Positions 37,089 to 49,228 of a DNA stretch of 64,000 nucleotides are shown here, in pieces. This DNA is from Oidiodendron maius Zn (lineage: Eukaryota > Ascomycota > Leotiomycetes > Myxotrichaceae). Where the stretch lies: contig KN832870.1 of NCBI GenBank assembly GCA_000827325.1, positions 1,364,001 through 1,428,000 on the forward strand. The letters run 5' to 3'. Position 1 is the first letter of the stretch. Each line of letters opens with the position of its first letter. The notes below the pieces were generated by a model. It did not search any database and was not told the origin of the DNA. It saw nothing but the letters and a program-made list of their open reading frames with translations. The translations under genes and the position numbers were made by a program.

Positions 37089-39065
37089 GTTGCTGTTGGA
37101 GCGATGTCAAATCGTCTGAAGAGCAGACCAGAGCAGCTAGGCTAGCAAGCACAGTCCACTGTATCGGCGGTGCTCGTCCTTCTATAAAAGGATCTCCATC
37201 CTTTAGGTTATCTTACGAGGATTTATATAACACGATGGTGCCAAACGGTTCTCATCGCACGCCTTTCGTTGCAGGCCTCAACCTTGGCTGCTTGACCATG
37301 ATAGGAAGGTGTGTATAAGGGTTTATAGGGTTCAAGCCTTCTGCGACGAGCAGATAAAGCGCTACATGGTACGCTGCACTGCTAGTTCATCCACTTAAGC
37401 TGTCAAGCACGCTACCTTCTAATGCAGGCCTGTGGCGTGCGGTGGCATCCACGGCATTTGCCACTATTTGCAAAGCTGGAGTCTAGCAAATAGACGCCAG
37501 GGATTCTAGAACCCAAGGAGAATACGAAGCATCCACCCCGAAGTGTATTCACCCGGTCGTCCTCTAATCAGGGCCTTGATCCTGCGTATCCGCATATTGC
37601 CAAGGCCATATCGCCAAGAAAAGATAACACTTGCCATCGACTTTCTAGGCGGAGAATAGGATTTGCCAAGAAAAGATAAGGGTAAGATCAGCGGGGTGAT
37701 GCACGACTCGAAGTCAGATGTCTTAGCAGTTAAACAACTGCTGGGATCTGATTAGGTGGGCACTTCCCATGCGAGTGGCACGAGGTGTGAATGGGTACGT
37801 TGATGGTTCTGGAAGCGCTCAGACTGGAAGGTCCGAAATCAAAAAGTCCTTCCTAAAGCATGCACCAAGTGATAAGAAGTCTCCTTGGCGCCATGGATGG
37901 CATGTAACGAGAAACTCCCCGGACTGAAAGCTTCGCGTCCCTCCGGTTCGGGTTTTGCCCCGACCCCTAAAAGTCCCACGCGTACTTTCGGTAATGGACT
38001 GGACAAAAGGGAACAAGCCAGCTTCAGCTTTAGCTGAACACTGCAGAAAATTGCCACCGGGAGGTGCCAGAGTGGATGATCCAGATTGCAAATATCGACT
38101 AATGGTTGCGCAATGCGCGGCCTTCGTAGAGCTTTTAGCCTGTTTGATGTGCTGACGGTATCCATTGCGGGGCGCTCGGATATGAGGGCAGAGAGCGCGG
38201 ACATTGGGTACGGTATCCCAACGCTACGAATTCCTCGTCCGGTGGTGTGACCGCCGTTGAGATTCGTTGTGGCGGCGGCATTGTGGCTTGCCGCTTCAAA
38301 AAGTCGAGTCTCGGCGGGTACCGTACGGGTAGCTAAAGGTCGCACTCCTCTCTCGATTCACTCCACCCACGGCGATGTCAAATCAAGGAAGACCCGAAAA
38401 ATAAAAATGGACGGCATGGAACAGAAATACAGGTGAGCAGGATTGCACAAGTGGGACAGCCTGTTTATATATGCTCTCGAGACCCTGGAACGAAGTTCGA
38501 CCGGCTTATTGTGGAGAGCGAAGAATACGGCTGTGCGGCTCGCGTTTGGCCCCCCGATCGGCCGGCTAAGTCGAGTACGGTTTCGGTCAGCCAAATGGGA
38601 GTCCTTGCCGAACAAAAGGTGGCTCTTCTCGCCTTTGACATGATATCCTCGCAAGCAACAAGGAACGGGGATCTTTACGTATGCAAGAGAAGCCTTTAAG
38701 TTAGTTAGCGTCGATCTTGTGTTAAAGAAGGGGCTTGAAAGCCTACATATCAACACAACCTCCCTGACAAGAACCCACCACTTCGGCCCCCCATTTAGTA
38801 TTTATTAAATAATTTTCGGGAAAACAAATCTGCTAAAAGTTACTTATTATGCAAGGCTACCGAGGGGGAAATATTAAGGCCGCGTCAAATGTTTATAAGG
38901 CAAGCGTCACCTGTGCAAAGTCGAATCTCCAAAGCTTCATTGCTCCTAACGCGCATCACATGGGGAGAGACTCTTGACTTCCAGGCGTATGACTGGCACA
39001 CGACATGCGACTAAACTGTTGGATAAAACAATAACCCGTCTATAATATCTACAAAGTGCATCTGC
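37089..39065. other. 2-kb intergenic region, no gene recognised
   Basis: It contains the upstream region of the OPT gene. Open frames at 37839-38345 (-), 38358-38756 (-) and 38433-38699 (+) overlap each other on opposite strands and look like nothing known. No RNA gene is visible. Confidence 0.4.
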
Positions 39066-39467
39066 TCAGTATCCGTCCTTGCCCCATTTGTTGTATTTCT
39101 CGTGCAGTTCCTTTGGCAAGTTGACATTTGGCACGATGACACTGTTCAATGCGCTTGGAGCATCCTTTGGTGCGTTCTTCGAGTTCCCTCCTGGATGATA
39201 CTGGTACTTGTAAGGTTGTCGCGCAGCATCGCCTTCGCCCTGCCACGGCATGCTGCCAGCGGCAACTTTAACTCTGCTCTCGGATGTTGCAGATGTGGGG
39301 TTCTTGCCGAAGTAGTAGCCAACGAGGCCAAAGGCTCCAGACATGACGGCCATGAGAATGTAGAGCTCTGGATCTCTCTTAGCTCCACGGTTCAAGAAAC
39401 CGCGTTCGGTCTGAGCCGCGCTTTTGGCGGCATGAGACGCAGCCTTGGCAGCCGCTTGTGCAGACAT
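39066..39467 (-). CDS. small single-membrane-segment protein, probably mitochondrial
   Basis: A 133-aa single-exon frame from the ATG at 39467. The N-terminus is Ala/Lys-rich without acidic residues for the first 20 residues (MSAQAAAKAASHAAKSAAQT), which suits a mitochondrial presequence. RDPELYILMAVMSGAFGLVG then YYFGKNPTS forms one membrane segment (about residues 36-58). The tail carries QPYKYQYHPGG, DAPSALNSVIVPNVNLP and KYNKWGKDGY. The ELYILMAV..GLVGYYFGKNP pattern recalls the MLRQ/B12D family of small complex-I-associated proteins, but the match is weak. Low-complexity-free and well framed, so likely a real conserved fungal gene. Confidence 0.7.
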   Translation of the reverse strand: MSAQAAAKAASHAAKSAAQTERGFLNRGAKRDPELYILMAVMSGAFGLVGYYFGKNPTSATSESRVKVAAGSMPWQGEGDAARQPYKYQYHPGGNSKNAPKDAPSALNSVIVPNVNLPKELHEKYNKWGKDGY

Positions 39468-41294
39468 GATGCAAGGCAATCGGCGTTGCAGAAGGGATGT
39501 AGAGAGGGATGGGAAAAGGTGGTGGCTCGATATAGATGTCGTAAACGGCCGGTCAATGGTTACTTATTATAATATCTAATTTAATTAAATTTTACTTAAG
39601 AATTGTGGTTGTAATTAATCACGACAAATCTATTTCCGCTGACTAGGAGTGAATGCGACGTAGGAAGCCCAAACACACGCTGACGATCCGCCGCCTTCCG
39701 GATCAACCAGTGCCTTGTCTTTCCGCATGAGGCAGTATTCAAAGGCCCCCGATTTGACCATGTAATCGCAAATTCATGCAGGTGCCGATTAGTACCTCTA
39801 GGTACCGACCCGTGTGGCGATCTTGCATGAATTTGTGGACTGCATCACCCACAGGACCGGTGATGATTACTTGCATAGTAGGAGACCTTTAAAGCTCAAG
39901 TAAAGCCGTTTTAAAAGAATTAGGAGTGATAAGAGCTCGATGGTGGTGCAAAAGTGAGGAAATCTGTTACGCCACGAATGGGGACTCTCCGCAAAGCAGA
40001 AGCGAGGACGACGACGCAAAATGTAATTTTTTGATGAGAGGGGTTCCGAGAGTTTAGGATTGGCTATGGAACCTGACCAATACATTCAATACTGTAGAAA
40101 TCAATGACATCGATGTGTGCAAAGATTTCGAGATGCTTAAAGTCAAAAGTACCGATCAGATTTCTCGGCACGACGGGAAGGATGTTACTAGTGGGAGAGG
40201 CCCCAGACAGCGAAGAAGGATGTCCACATTCGTCCTGAGTGTTTCGTGGCCCAGAGGACAGGGCACGGAGTTGTGCGACCCGACGGAGGTCGGGAAGTGA
40301 TTGTTCTCCTACCATGCGAAGGATACGCAGGTTATCCACGCGGAAGAGGGACATCCCAGTTCCCCTTGCCGTGTTTGACGGTACAGGGAAATGTATCGGA
40401 GATCTTATGACGGAATAATCTATCGGAGTCGGACGCGTGAGAGTTTGCCTGCAAAGGCTGAAGCTCTGCATCGTCTTCTCCACGGCGGCTGTGCTTCTGT
40501 TACGCTAATTTTGTCGTGCAAGTAGTTGATTGACGCAATCCATGATGGCGCTGTGGAGGAGTCTCCCGCGCGGGGTGGTCCACTAATCTTGTGAAGGGCC
40601 AGGAGGACGGGGAGATCAGGTATTAGGAGCTATCTCCGCCTGCTGGGATTGGCTGTTGCAAGTGGCGCTGCGGGGGGCTTGTCAGATCGCTGTTGGTTTC
40701 CCTCTGCCGACCTCTGGTTGCGGTGGATTCTGTGTGTAGGGGGCTTGTGGCTCAGATATCCCTTTCGTCGAGCGGGTTTATGCGTGGCACGGCTGAGCGA
40801 AGGGCCTTTTGCCGCCTTATCGTGGGGCAGATTCGATCGTCGAATCATCGAGTATTCAGCAATGAGGCATTTGCGCCCGGTGTGCGTCGCATTCATATGC
40901 CCTCTTGCAGTATACCCTGCTTCCTTCGTTGGCCATGCCCGCGGCCAGAGCACAGCACAGCACAGCACAGCACGGTTCTGCGTTGTCTGGGTCCCATACA
41001 CTGAAGAAGACGATGACACGGGCTGCGGGCCTGTCACACATCTCCCGGGTGTGGTATGGGACCTACGGCGGGCATTGAGCCTTCCCCTCCTGACCGGCGC
41101 CTCTTGATTTGTTCAGACTGCATCACAACAATGGGCAAACCTGCGGCCTGTTCTTCAAGTGATATCCCTGCAGATGCGGACCGACCCACCGGTAACGAAT
41201 AAGAGACGGTTTCACGCTGGCAAGGGATGCACGCAGACCCATTTTGGGGTTGTGCAACTTTAGTACAAAGCGCTTATACGAATCCTCAGTGATG
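39468..41294. other. 1.8-kb region with only weak open frames
   Basis: No recognised gene. A 139-codon minus frame (40064-40483) is open but resembles nothing known. A (CAGCA)n pentanucleotide microsatellite lies at about 40948-40973. The stretch 40630-41107 is open on both strands because of its base composition. Confidence 0.35.
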
Positions 41295-41560
41295 TCAAAA
41301 GCCCCTCATATCGACATCGCGGAAAAGGTCAAGGAAAGCGAGAGTCTCTTTCGTCTGTCGTATGGCGTTGGTTTCCTCGATTTCTCCTACTGAGATGTCC
41401 GTACTCAACTCCTTTAGGACGTGGGCTTTGAAGTTACAGTATAATTGCCGCCTTTTATCACCCCATGCTATGTAGCTGTAGGCTAGGATCCTCTCCTCGG
41501 TACCCAATAAGCACACCGAAGTAGTCGTCGGCACAAATTCAGGTGCAAATTCAGAGCCCG
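41295..41560 (-). pseudogene. possible C-terminal gene fragment, unidentified
   Basis: The minus strand encodes a protein-like stretch (VCLLGTEERILAYSYIAWGD, KRRQLYCNFKAHVL, TLAFLDLFRDVDMRGF) ending at a stop at 41295. There is no ATG or clear upstream exon; the frame upstream has stops. It could be the last exon of a decayed gene, or chance. Confidence 0.25.
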
Positions 41561-41897
41561 TCGATCTGAGATGGCCAGGCTATGGCCTTGCCTGCTGAAG
41601 AGGACTACGGTAGTGGGCGCACAAGTATGCAATGTGCCCCTTGCAAGTGGGAAAACGGGTTCCTCATGAACGTGAGGGCGGTCCCCAAACGGCAACATCT
41701 ACTCCCTCATCACCCTCTGAGTCCAAATCTTGCAACAGTGAATCCACCGACTTGGGTCCATGACAAATCGGGTGCCTACGTCGCACCAGAGATTCAGCCT
41801 GATAAAGTGATCACGATCCTATATAACTGCCTCCCTTACTGCGTGATATGCTCCTTCAACAAACCCTTCTTCTCCTTACACTGCCCACTGTCGAGCC

Positions 41898-43133
41898 ATG
41901 GACATCTCCATGGTCCTTAACGCCCCAAATGAGGAGAAGCGCAATGAGAAAACAGAATGGCAGCTTCAGAAGGCTGTCCTTCTTCCCTCTATGCGGACCC
42001 AGCCTCCTACGGGCACTTACCCGCATGATACGACCAGCAGTTATGACCGCTGCTTTGGTCTACTAGATTGTCTCGGCCTAGCCAGCAATGACATGAGTCG
42101 TCCTCACGAAAAGAACCAACCATCAGCACCCTTCACGGGTTTCCAGCCTCTTAATGACGACACAACTTATGGGAAGGGCCAGCATCTTCCAACTGTTGAA
42201 GAAAATAGGGAGGGCTACGTAATGAATCCTTCGTTTCCCCAGGAAGTCAAGCTCCCTCCGATCAGCTCGTTGGACTGGAACTACCGGGGGTCAAACCACA
42301 AGTCCTGGAACCGCACTGTTAGCTCCAGGATTCAGCTAGATGCTGTGCGTCTCAATCCCAAGAGGTCTCCCCGACGAACCACCAGCACGTCTCCCATTGT
42401 TAACCGACACACTCATCGCTCTCCCTCCCACGGTGGCATCCAGCCTTCTCCCAAGTTCCCCCGACTACTATACACTAGGCCCCAGCTAGAAGACGACGCT
42501 GTTCACGTCGTCGACACGGAGTACGATGCTCCTCCGCGCAGCTCCTGCAACCGACCCTATAACCGCGCCCAGATCGACTGGATCCGATACTTCAAGGTCG
42601 ACCTGTCGATCTCATATGACTCCATGGATAAGCCCTTCGCAGTGCAGTGGCCCGGTGAGTCCAAGACGGGGCACTGCTTCTCGGCCAGGCTGTACCGCGA
42701 TAACTGGATGCCGTGCGTCGACGCGGCGAACAACCCCATGTACGACGAGAAGGGGAGAGTCAAGATGGAGGCGGCTAAGATGAGGGAGATGAAGACCCAG
42801 GAGGGTAAGGAGAAGTGCATCCCTTATTCCCTGGTCGACAGGTACCCATGGCGCGCGGTTGAGTATCAATGGATTACTGTGGAGGATAAGGAGCGCGCGA
42901 GGGCGATTCTGAGTGGAGATGACCCGAGTGATCCTACGGGAAGTAAGTAGTCCATTCTGTCTTCTCTTTTACCCTTCCATTCTTTCTTCTCCGTATTGTT
43001 TTGCCCAAGTGTTTCCCTCTGGGTGTTTGGCTCGTAGCCTTCGCTGCGCTGGAGCTGACTTGTTGCAGGAACTGCAAAATGGCGCGAAGTCCTTTGGAAG
43101 ATGGAGGATTTCAAGTACCGCGACTTCATTTAA
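41898..43133 (+). CDS. hypothetical protein with C-terminal YNRAQIDWIRYFKVDL domain
   Basis: Two exons, 41898-42942 and 43069-43133, in phase, give 369 aa. The ATG at 41898 is the first in frame. The first 200 residues are Pro/Ser/Asn-rich and probably disordered, with a basic patch (RLNPKRSPRRTTSTS). The C-terminal 150 residues look folded: YNRAQIDWIRYFKVDLS, W..AVQWPG, CFSARLYRDNWMPCVD, and YPWRAVEYQWITVEDKERAR, ending KWREVLWKMEDFKYRDFI from exon 2. The [YF]xxxQxxWIxYxxxDL pattern is like one seen in small filamentous-fungal proteins thought to act in regulation, but I cannot name a family. Function unknown. Confidence 0.7.
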
Positions 43134-43692
43134 GAGGGTCAACTGAATCAGTATGGGATAAAAGTGATACGTTATGATATTCTGCGAAGGGTGGCTATTT
43201 GCTTGCAATTTTATGTTCCTCGTTGTCTTCATCGAAGTGCTGAGGACTTTACCTAAGGTTGTAAGGGACACTAAAGGAGTTCAGCTTCGAATGTAATTAA
43301 CTTCTCTGGTGGCGTATGTATTTTGTCGGCGTTCTCGTCATTCGTTTTGACGGATCCGGGAATTAATCTTGGGGTTTTAGCCATGAGACAACTGGTTTGT
43401 TGGGTGGCTCTACTTTGCACGCGTTTGCCTTCGACGAGTTAATACAGTATATTCAGTCTTGTATACAATACAATTGTTGACTGTGATCATTTTGCGCCCA
43501 ACAAACATCGGACAAGAATGATCAGCAGTCGATTAGACCTACAATAGAGAGCAGTGATTTGTTCAATGCTTTGGATATGGGGAAGAGCTGCAACCAGTCC
43601 GTCCTTCTTTGCAGCCTGGACCTTGGCTTTGGCATCGGAATTCAAGCCCTTCAGGTCGTGTGCATCCTTAACATACTTATCCTCTGTCATCT
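43134..43692. other. convergent 3' region, with possible Iwr1 tail
   Basis: A minus-strand frame at 43487-43690 (VKDAHDLKGLNSDAKAKVQAAKKDGLVAALPHI, in two pieces) directly follows the predicted Iwr1 stop in another frame and could be a C-terminal extension reached by an undetected splice or a frameshift. Otherwise nothing is seen. Confidence 0.3.
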
Positions 43693-45391
43693 CTACTTTC
43701 TCCTCTGCGCTATCTTCATCTTCTCGTCATCGTCCACAATATATCCCACTACTTCAGCTTCGTTATCATTAACATCACAAAGCTCGTCATCGTCATCGTC
43801 ATCTTCCAATTCATCATTCTTCATATAGAACGGCTTGAGCCATGGGTATCTCGTGGTCTCATCGTCATCCTTCTCATCATAATCATTCTGATCATACTCC
43901 TCCTTTTCCGAGGCATTTCCGTCGCGGTATTTGTATGGATCACGGTTGAACTCATCATCGGACTCCATCTCCTCGTCTGGGTAGTCAGCAGCGTAGTGGT
44001 TCTCAGCTGTAACGTGTCAGCAAAAATTCAGGAAGATAGTCGGTAATCTGAGGGCGGGCATACCATTCTCATCATCCTCATCATACTCCTCATCATCCTG
44101 GTTGTCAACCGCTTCTCCGTAGAATTCGGTTTCATCCCCTGCTTCGAGGACGAGGTAGCCGAAATCGTCCTCATCAGCAATTTTCGCCTCCTCGGCGGGT
44201 ACACGGACGTACGTATCGATGACATAGTCACCATCATCATCGGCTTGATCGCGATCACCTCCCTTCGGAGTGGGCGCGGTTGCGGCTGCGACTGCGGCTC
44301 TGGCTTTGACCTCGGCATCGAAGCGAGCGGCCTCCTCTGGATGACGCTCGAAGTAGCGAAGGGCCGGGACCTTGGGCTTGAACTTGGTTGAGGCAGGCTT
44401 CTTGATGTTGGGGGATGCGCTAGACGTGGCGCTAAGTATATGCTCGGGCCAGACCTGAGCCTCAAGGTCACGTTGAGCTATAGGCTTGGGTTGAGCTTTG
44501 GCCATGGTTTGAACTTCGGCCACGAGTCGGGCCTTGGGCTTGGTGGATCCGGATTCCGCAATGTTGCGTCCGATCTCCTCAAGAGTGTATGCCTCGAGTT
44601 CTTTGGCGAGCTGTTCTGAAGTGACATCCCAGGGCGTCACTAGACCAGAAGGGAGGCTAACGTTCCGGCTTTGAGAAATTGTCGTGGGTGTAGCGAGTTG
44701 AGCGGATGAATGCAATGTGGACTTGGATATAGTTCGAGCTGCAAGTCCTGGCTTCTTTTGAGGGCGAGGCGCGTCAACCGTGGTAAGGGTTGTGGTAGAG
44801 AGTGTACGAGTTTCAGTTGGAGTAGGTGGCCTCTCCTCGTTCGAGATCGAGGGTTGCGGCCTGCGTTCGACAAAAACAGTAGGAGTACGCTTTTGGATCT
44901 TGCCACCTATGACAGGGCTCTGTCTCCCTTGGCCAGAAGAAGTTCTTGAGATGTGGAATCTGCGGCGTTGAGCAAATTGAAGTTGTGTAATCTCTGGTTC
45001 GTCCTCGAGATCAAGATGAGAAGGAGGTTTGTTTACAAGTTGAGTCGTCTCTTTGTGTGTATGAGATGTTGTCGACCCTGCACTTGTTTCCGGGGCAGCT
45101 CGAAGTGAAGCCCGGCCTCCTGGATGAGGGAGTGGTTTGATGGGACGGGTACTATGCGCGGGAGAGACAGCAGGAACCAAGCCATCGTGGGCAGAGATGG
45201 AAGCGTCTGGTGCCTGTCGAGTGAAGACAAACTCAGTTGCACGGCGCTGTCGTTTGCCATTGAGCTCGTGAACGCCTGTGCAGATAATGTCAGTTACAGC
45301 TTCCAAGGGTGGTATGTTGCTTACGGAGGACATCAACAGGATCATCCGTGGCTTTCCTCTTGATATGGATTGTAGAAGGAGGGCGAAACAT
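43693..45391 (-). CDS. iwr1: Iwr1-like RNA polymerase II nuclear import factor
   Basis: Predicted exons: 45391-45325, 45275-44064, 44006-43693; 530 aa. The N-terminus MFRPPSTIHIKRKATDDPVD joined to VLRVHELNGKRQRRATEFVF matches the family start (basic nuclear-localisation-like segment, then FVFxR). A long variable linker follows. The C-terminal signature DENGAENHYAADYPDEE, created at the exon 2/exon 3 junction, then MESDDEFNRDPYKYR, is the conserved Iwr1 core, set in very acidic repeats (DDDDDD at about 43790-43810). Iwr1 binds assembled RNA polymerase II in the cytoplasm and escorts it into the nucleus. It is longer than the yeast protein, mainly in the linker. The exact C-terminus is uncertain. 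Confidence 0.85.
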
Positions 45392-46594
45392 CTTTGCGGT
45401 TCGTTCGAGTAGCCCTAGAGAGGCTCAAGAAGGTAGAAAGAGATAATTTGACTATGGGCGCATGATAATCTAGGTGGAGGAGCAGTGTGATTGCAAGGAC
45501 TCCACAGGTTCACTCGCATCGATCGGTGGAAGAGAAGTGATGGTGGAGGTTGTCGCGAGTCGAAAATACATAGAGAAGGCTCGCTTAGAATGTGAGGCTA
45601 CAATTCACTTGCGTTCGCCCTCTTGAGATATAGGAAGATGCGCTAAGTATTGTATGAACTGCAAGCGGGCGAGAAGCTGCAGACAGGACTGAGTTGAAGG
45701 GTGTCATCACTGTCGCCTTTCGCATAGAGCAACTCTACCTCTATGGAGCTTTTCATAACCACCTGCGCCAAGTTGTGGCGTTATTAGTATGGCGGTGCAG
45801 AGAGGCGTGGCGGGATACTATATCCCCGCCATCTGATTGGAGGAGTGGTCGAGCGGGATTTCGTACGGTGACGGCATCTAGAATTGTCGACCAGGTGGAG
45901 AAGCTGGGCATTGGGGACCGACCCTGATTCTCCCCATCGTGAGACACGACGGTGTCCTTCTATGCCCTTCTATTCATCTCTCCCTACTGACGCTCTCGAT
46001 GGCCGCTTGATGCTAGGCGACTATATCACGACAACTTCCTGAGACAACTGTCCTTCGTCATCCCTTAACGCCCCAGCCTTGTCTCTCAGCCGTGTCCTAA
46101 CTTTGACCCGACCCCACGATTGCAGACGACAATCAGCCAACGCCCATCACGAGGAGCTGTTATGGTCTCCACACCTCCTCGAGAATCACTGATAATATCT
46201 CTAGAAAATAGCCTACTGTCCCACATAATCATCCTAAGTTCAGAATATCCACCAGATACTTGGTTGTAAGCGTTGCGGTTGTGCAGAGGTAAGTGAAGCT
46301 TTCCACGCACTGTACCACGTTCAGTGTAGAACGTTTGCATTGATGACCGGGAATTGGTATTGGGAATGTGATGCATCTATTATATTTGTCCCTTTGAATC
46401 TCCTCAAATCTCTTGGTAACTGCCCCGGCTAATCTCAATCCTACAAGACTTGCTCCTGCCACCGCTGGAGATAAATAAATCGTTTTCACTTCTTTAGTTC
46501 TTCTTCAGCTCTCCTTGCTCGCTTCTACACACCCACAACCACGGCCTAAGCTCCTCCCCAGATAATTCCGTGTGCCTAAAACTCACAGCCTGCC
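45392..46594. other. 1.2-kb divergent intergenic region
   Basis: It separates the divergent iwr1 and glycogen-binding-domain genes. No gene or clear regulatory site is recognised. Confidence 0.4.
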
Positions 46595-48637
46595 ATGGCG
46601 ATGAAAACGACTGAAATTACCATAACCTTCTCGAAGACTGGTGTTCAACCGCCTGTCCACCTTGCCGGCTCCTTCTCCGATCCAGCATGGCAGCCAAAGC
46701 TGATGCAATACACAATTGGTCCAGACAAACAGTATCGATTCCATGCGGAGATCTACGTCGACAGTGGGAGTAGCTACCAGTACAAGTTTCGAGTTGGCGA
46801 AGGAGGCTGGTGGTTATTAGATGAGAACTCGCCAACAGGTATGTTTATACGTGTTCGTATCAATATTGTTTCAACAGTACCCCGTGATCGCAGCTGATGC
46901 AAGCTTCTAGTCACCGATGACCAGGGAAACCGAAACAACCTTCTAGTTGTACCACAGAAGAACAAGATCGAGACGCTAGATTCGCGATCATCAACCAACC
47001 GACCAGCCCTCGTAGTTGAGAAGACAGGAGTGGAGCCTCGGCATGGAGATGATTTTGGAGACAGCGCGACGCTTAATCAGAAGGAAGCACAGAGAATGAG
47101 AAGTCAGGATGCTGAGCCCGACCAAATTATAGTCATAGATGACGCAGCAAAAGAGAGCGCAAACACGGCAGCAGACGTTGCGGATGCCGCTGCACTCCTT
47201 GATGTTGAGCAGTCCACACCCCCCATCTCTGATGCGGAAGCTGGTCGGATTGGTCTTAGGCGCCTGTCCCAAACTCCCATTGCCGAAGTCGCTGCAGTCG
47301 CTTCAGAAGTATCCGATAGTGCCGCTCTTCTAGATAAGGACGATCTTCCAGTACGTCTTTTTCTTTGCAAAACTAGAAATTTTGCTCTGTGCTAACACTA
47401 AGATAAGCTTAGACTTGAGATGCCTTCTTCATTCATAGTCGACGGTGGAAGTGCGGAGGCCGAGACACCCGGATCTGGCGAGGTGACCCCATGGGAAGAA
47501 AGAGTCCCGCGCTTCGCACATGAGTGTGTTCAGCCTCCTAATTCTGAAGTTAAACCTGCCCAGCCTCCTGAAGTACAACAGGAATCTTCAGAAGAGGACG
47601 AACGAAATTGTATTGACCCAAATGACCCTTCCATCGAAGATTTCCCCTGTGAGCGCCATTTGATTCTGGAGAGGGTTAAGACATCAGCAACACGTCTGAG
47701 TGAAGATGAGACGGTATGGCAAGCGCTCTCACAATGCCCAGTCGCTGGAGGCGACCAGCCTGAGCATCCTGAGCGCTCTGAGAGACCTGAGCAATCTGAG
47801 AGCAGCTCTTCGTCACCTGGCCGAGTAGCAGGTGAAGTGCGCACACCCCCTCTTGATTCTATTCCGGAAGAGCACTCCTACACCGGCGATGGGTTCTCTG
47901 TCCTCCCCGGAACGATGCATATGAAGTACAACCAGTCAGAGTCTGGGAGTCTAGGATATAACCAACATGAAGCGTTGGCAACACATAATGAAGAGCCTGA
48001 GCTAACGGCTGAACCGTACGAACCCAACTCTGTGGGGTCCCAACCAAGGCCAAAGTTGACTAAAGATACAGTTCCAATAAGGGCTTCTTCACAAGTCGGT
48101 ATCCAAGGCACCACTTGTGAGACCTGGGCGTCTGAAGAATTTCATCCAGACTTGCGCAATATCGGCGCTGGGCAGACCAAGGACGGAGCGCATGCAGAAG
48201 GAGAGTATCTGCAATCATTGCCTACCAAACTAGACTATACCAATCAAGTTGTCAGTGATAAAATGGGAGATGGAGTAGGGGAGCGCGGTGGTTTAGGATG
48301 GTCTTCAACAGTCAGCGAGCAGGAAACCCCTGCATCAAGCCTAAGGGCCCGGTCTGGGTACCTGCCAGACCTGTCTGCCTCGAATAGTACAACCAGCTGT
48401 GCGAGGGGAGGCAGCGGATTGTCTCCTCTCTCAAGTAGCAAAGCAATGTCCCCTTTGCCAGAGCGATCAGTCACGCCAAGTTCAATGCGATCGGCCAATC
48501 TTATTGCAAGATCGAGGGAACTGCTCAAGTCATTCCTCCGGCTGCTCTTCGTGGACTGGATTGGAGGCTTGATCAAGCGGCTGTGCGGTCGTCGCCGTCG
48601 AACGGATGCTACGCCGTCCCGAGAGCCGTTGCAATGA
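46595..48637 (+). CDS. AMPK-type glycogen-binding (CBM48) domain protein with basic amphipathic tail
   Basis: Predicted exons: 46595-46838, 46911-47350, 47420-48637; 633 aa. Residues about 3-95 form an AMPK-beta/isoamylase-like carbohydrate-binding fold: TEITITFSKTGVQPPVHLAG, SFSDPAWQPKLM, YRFHAEIYVDSGSSYQYKF, WWLLDENSPT, DDQGNRNNLL. This resembles the N-terminal domain of yeast Crp1/Mdg1. The middle is long, acidic and disordered, with a duplicated (S/A)D(A/S)AALLD motif at 47188 and 47317 and a five-unit 9-nt repeat (47759-47803). The C-terminus (about 590-620) is amphipathic and basic (LLKSFLRLLFVDWIGGLIKR, LCGRRRR), suggesting membrane association. The third acceptor (ending GAG at 47419) is not a typical pyrimidine-AG, so this junction is less sure. 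Ligand and role unknown. Confidence 0.8.
47759..47803 (+). repeat. 9-nt coding minisatellite, five units
   Basis: Five tandem copies of a (C/T)CTGAGNNN unit encode PEHPERSERPEQSES-like sequence in the disordered middle of the glycogen-binding-domain protein. It is a site where length variation among strains would keep the frame. Confidence 0.75.
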
Positions 48638-49228
48638 TACTCCGAAGTTGTGATAGCATGGGAGTCGTCGCTGGGGTTGGGAAACGGAATGGAAGTATCA
48701 TTTAGTGCATACGGCGAACGTGGCCGCAATAAAAGCTCTCTAGGTCAGCGAAACAATGTCTCAGGTATCCTTCCTGCCCTATAAATTGTGGTCATTAGTT
48801 TCATACAATACCTTACGACTCGAGACATGTCCCTGAAGAATGTTTTCCTTTTAAATGAGCGAGGAATGAGCAGAGCGATGACGCATGATATGGCTGTTAC
48901 GAAGTGTAGTTTATTGAGAAACCAATAGCAATAATTGCAATACATGTGTAGTACTTCTTATGTTCGAGCTCTCTAATCTTCTCTAATGGTGCAGCAATCG
49001 TCTGCATATCCTGTTCACCACTTGCTGGAACTATACACTTCTCCTTACAGCTTGCTGAAATGTGTGTAAGTATATTATATTATGGGAAAATATGCAAGAT
49101 GTATTCTCTGCATGTTTAGGGGAGTTAGGAAGTCATCGGATTGTATCAAAGACGCATGAATGAATATTCATAATCTCATTGCGGATGTATTGTAAGAATT
49201 TCCGAAGTGTGCCCCGAGGCATCGCTTC
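48638..49228. other. intergenic region, no gene
   Basis: 3' flank of the glycogen-binding-domain gene and of the HET pseudogene on the other strand. A+T-rich, no coding signal. Confidence 0.4.

Noticed and set aside
37839-38756. Frames of 130-170 codons on both strands downstream of 37.8 kb
   Set aside because: Opposite-strand overlap and no motif; probably chance openness in GC-balanced DNA.
40630-41107. 152-codon plus frame and 135-codon minus frame
   Set aside because: Mutually overlapping, include a (CAGCA)n microsatellite, and look compositional.
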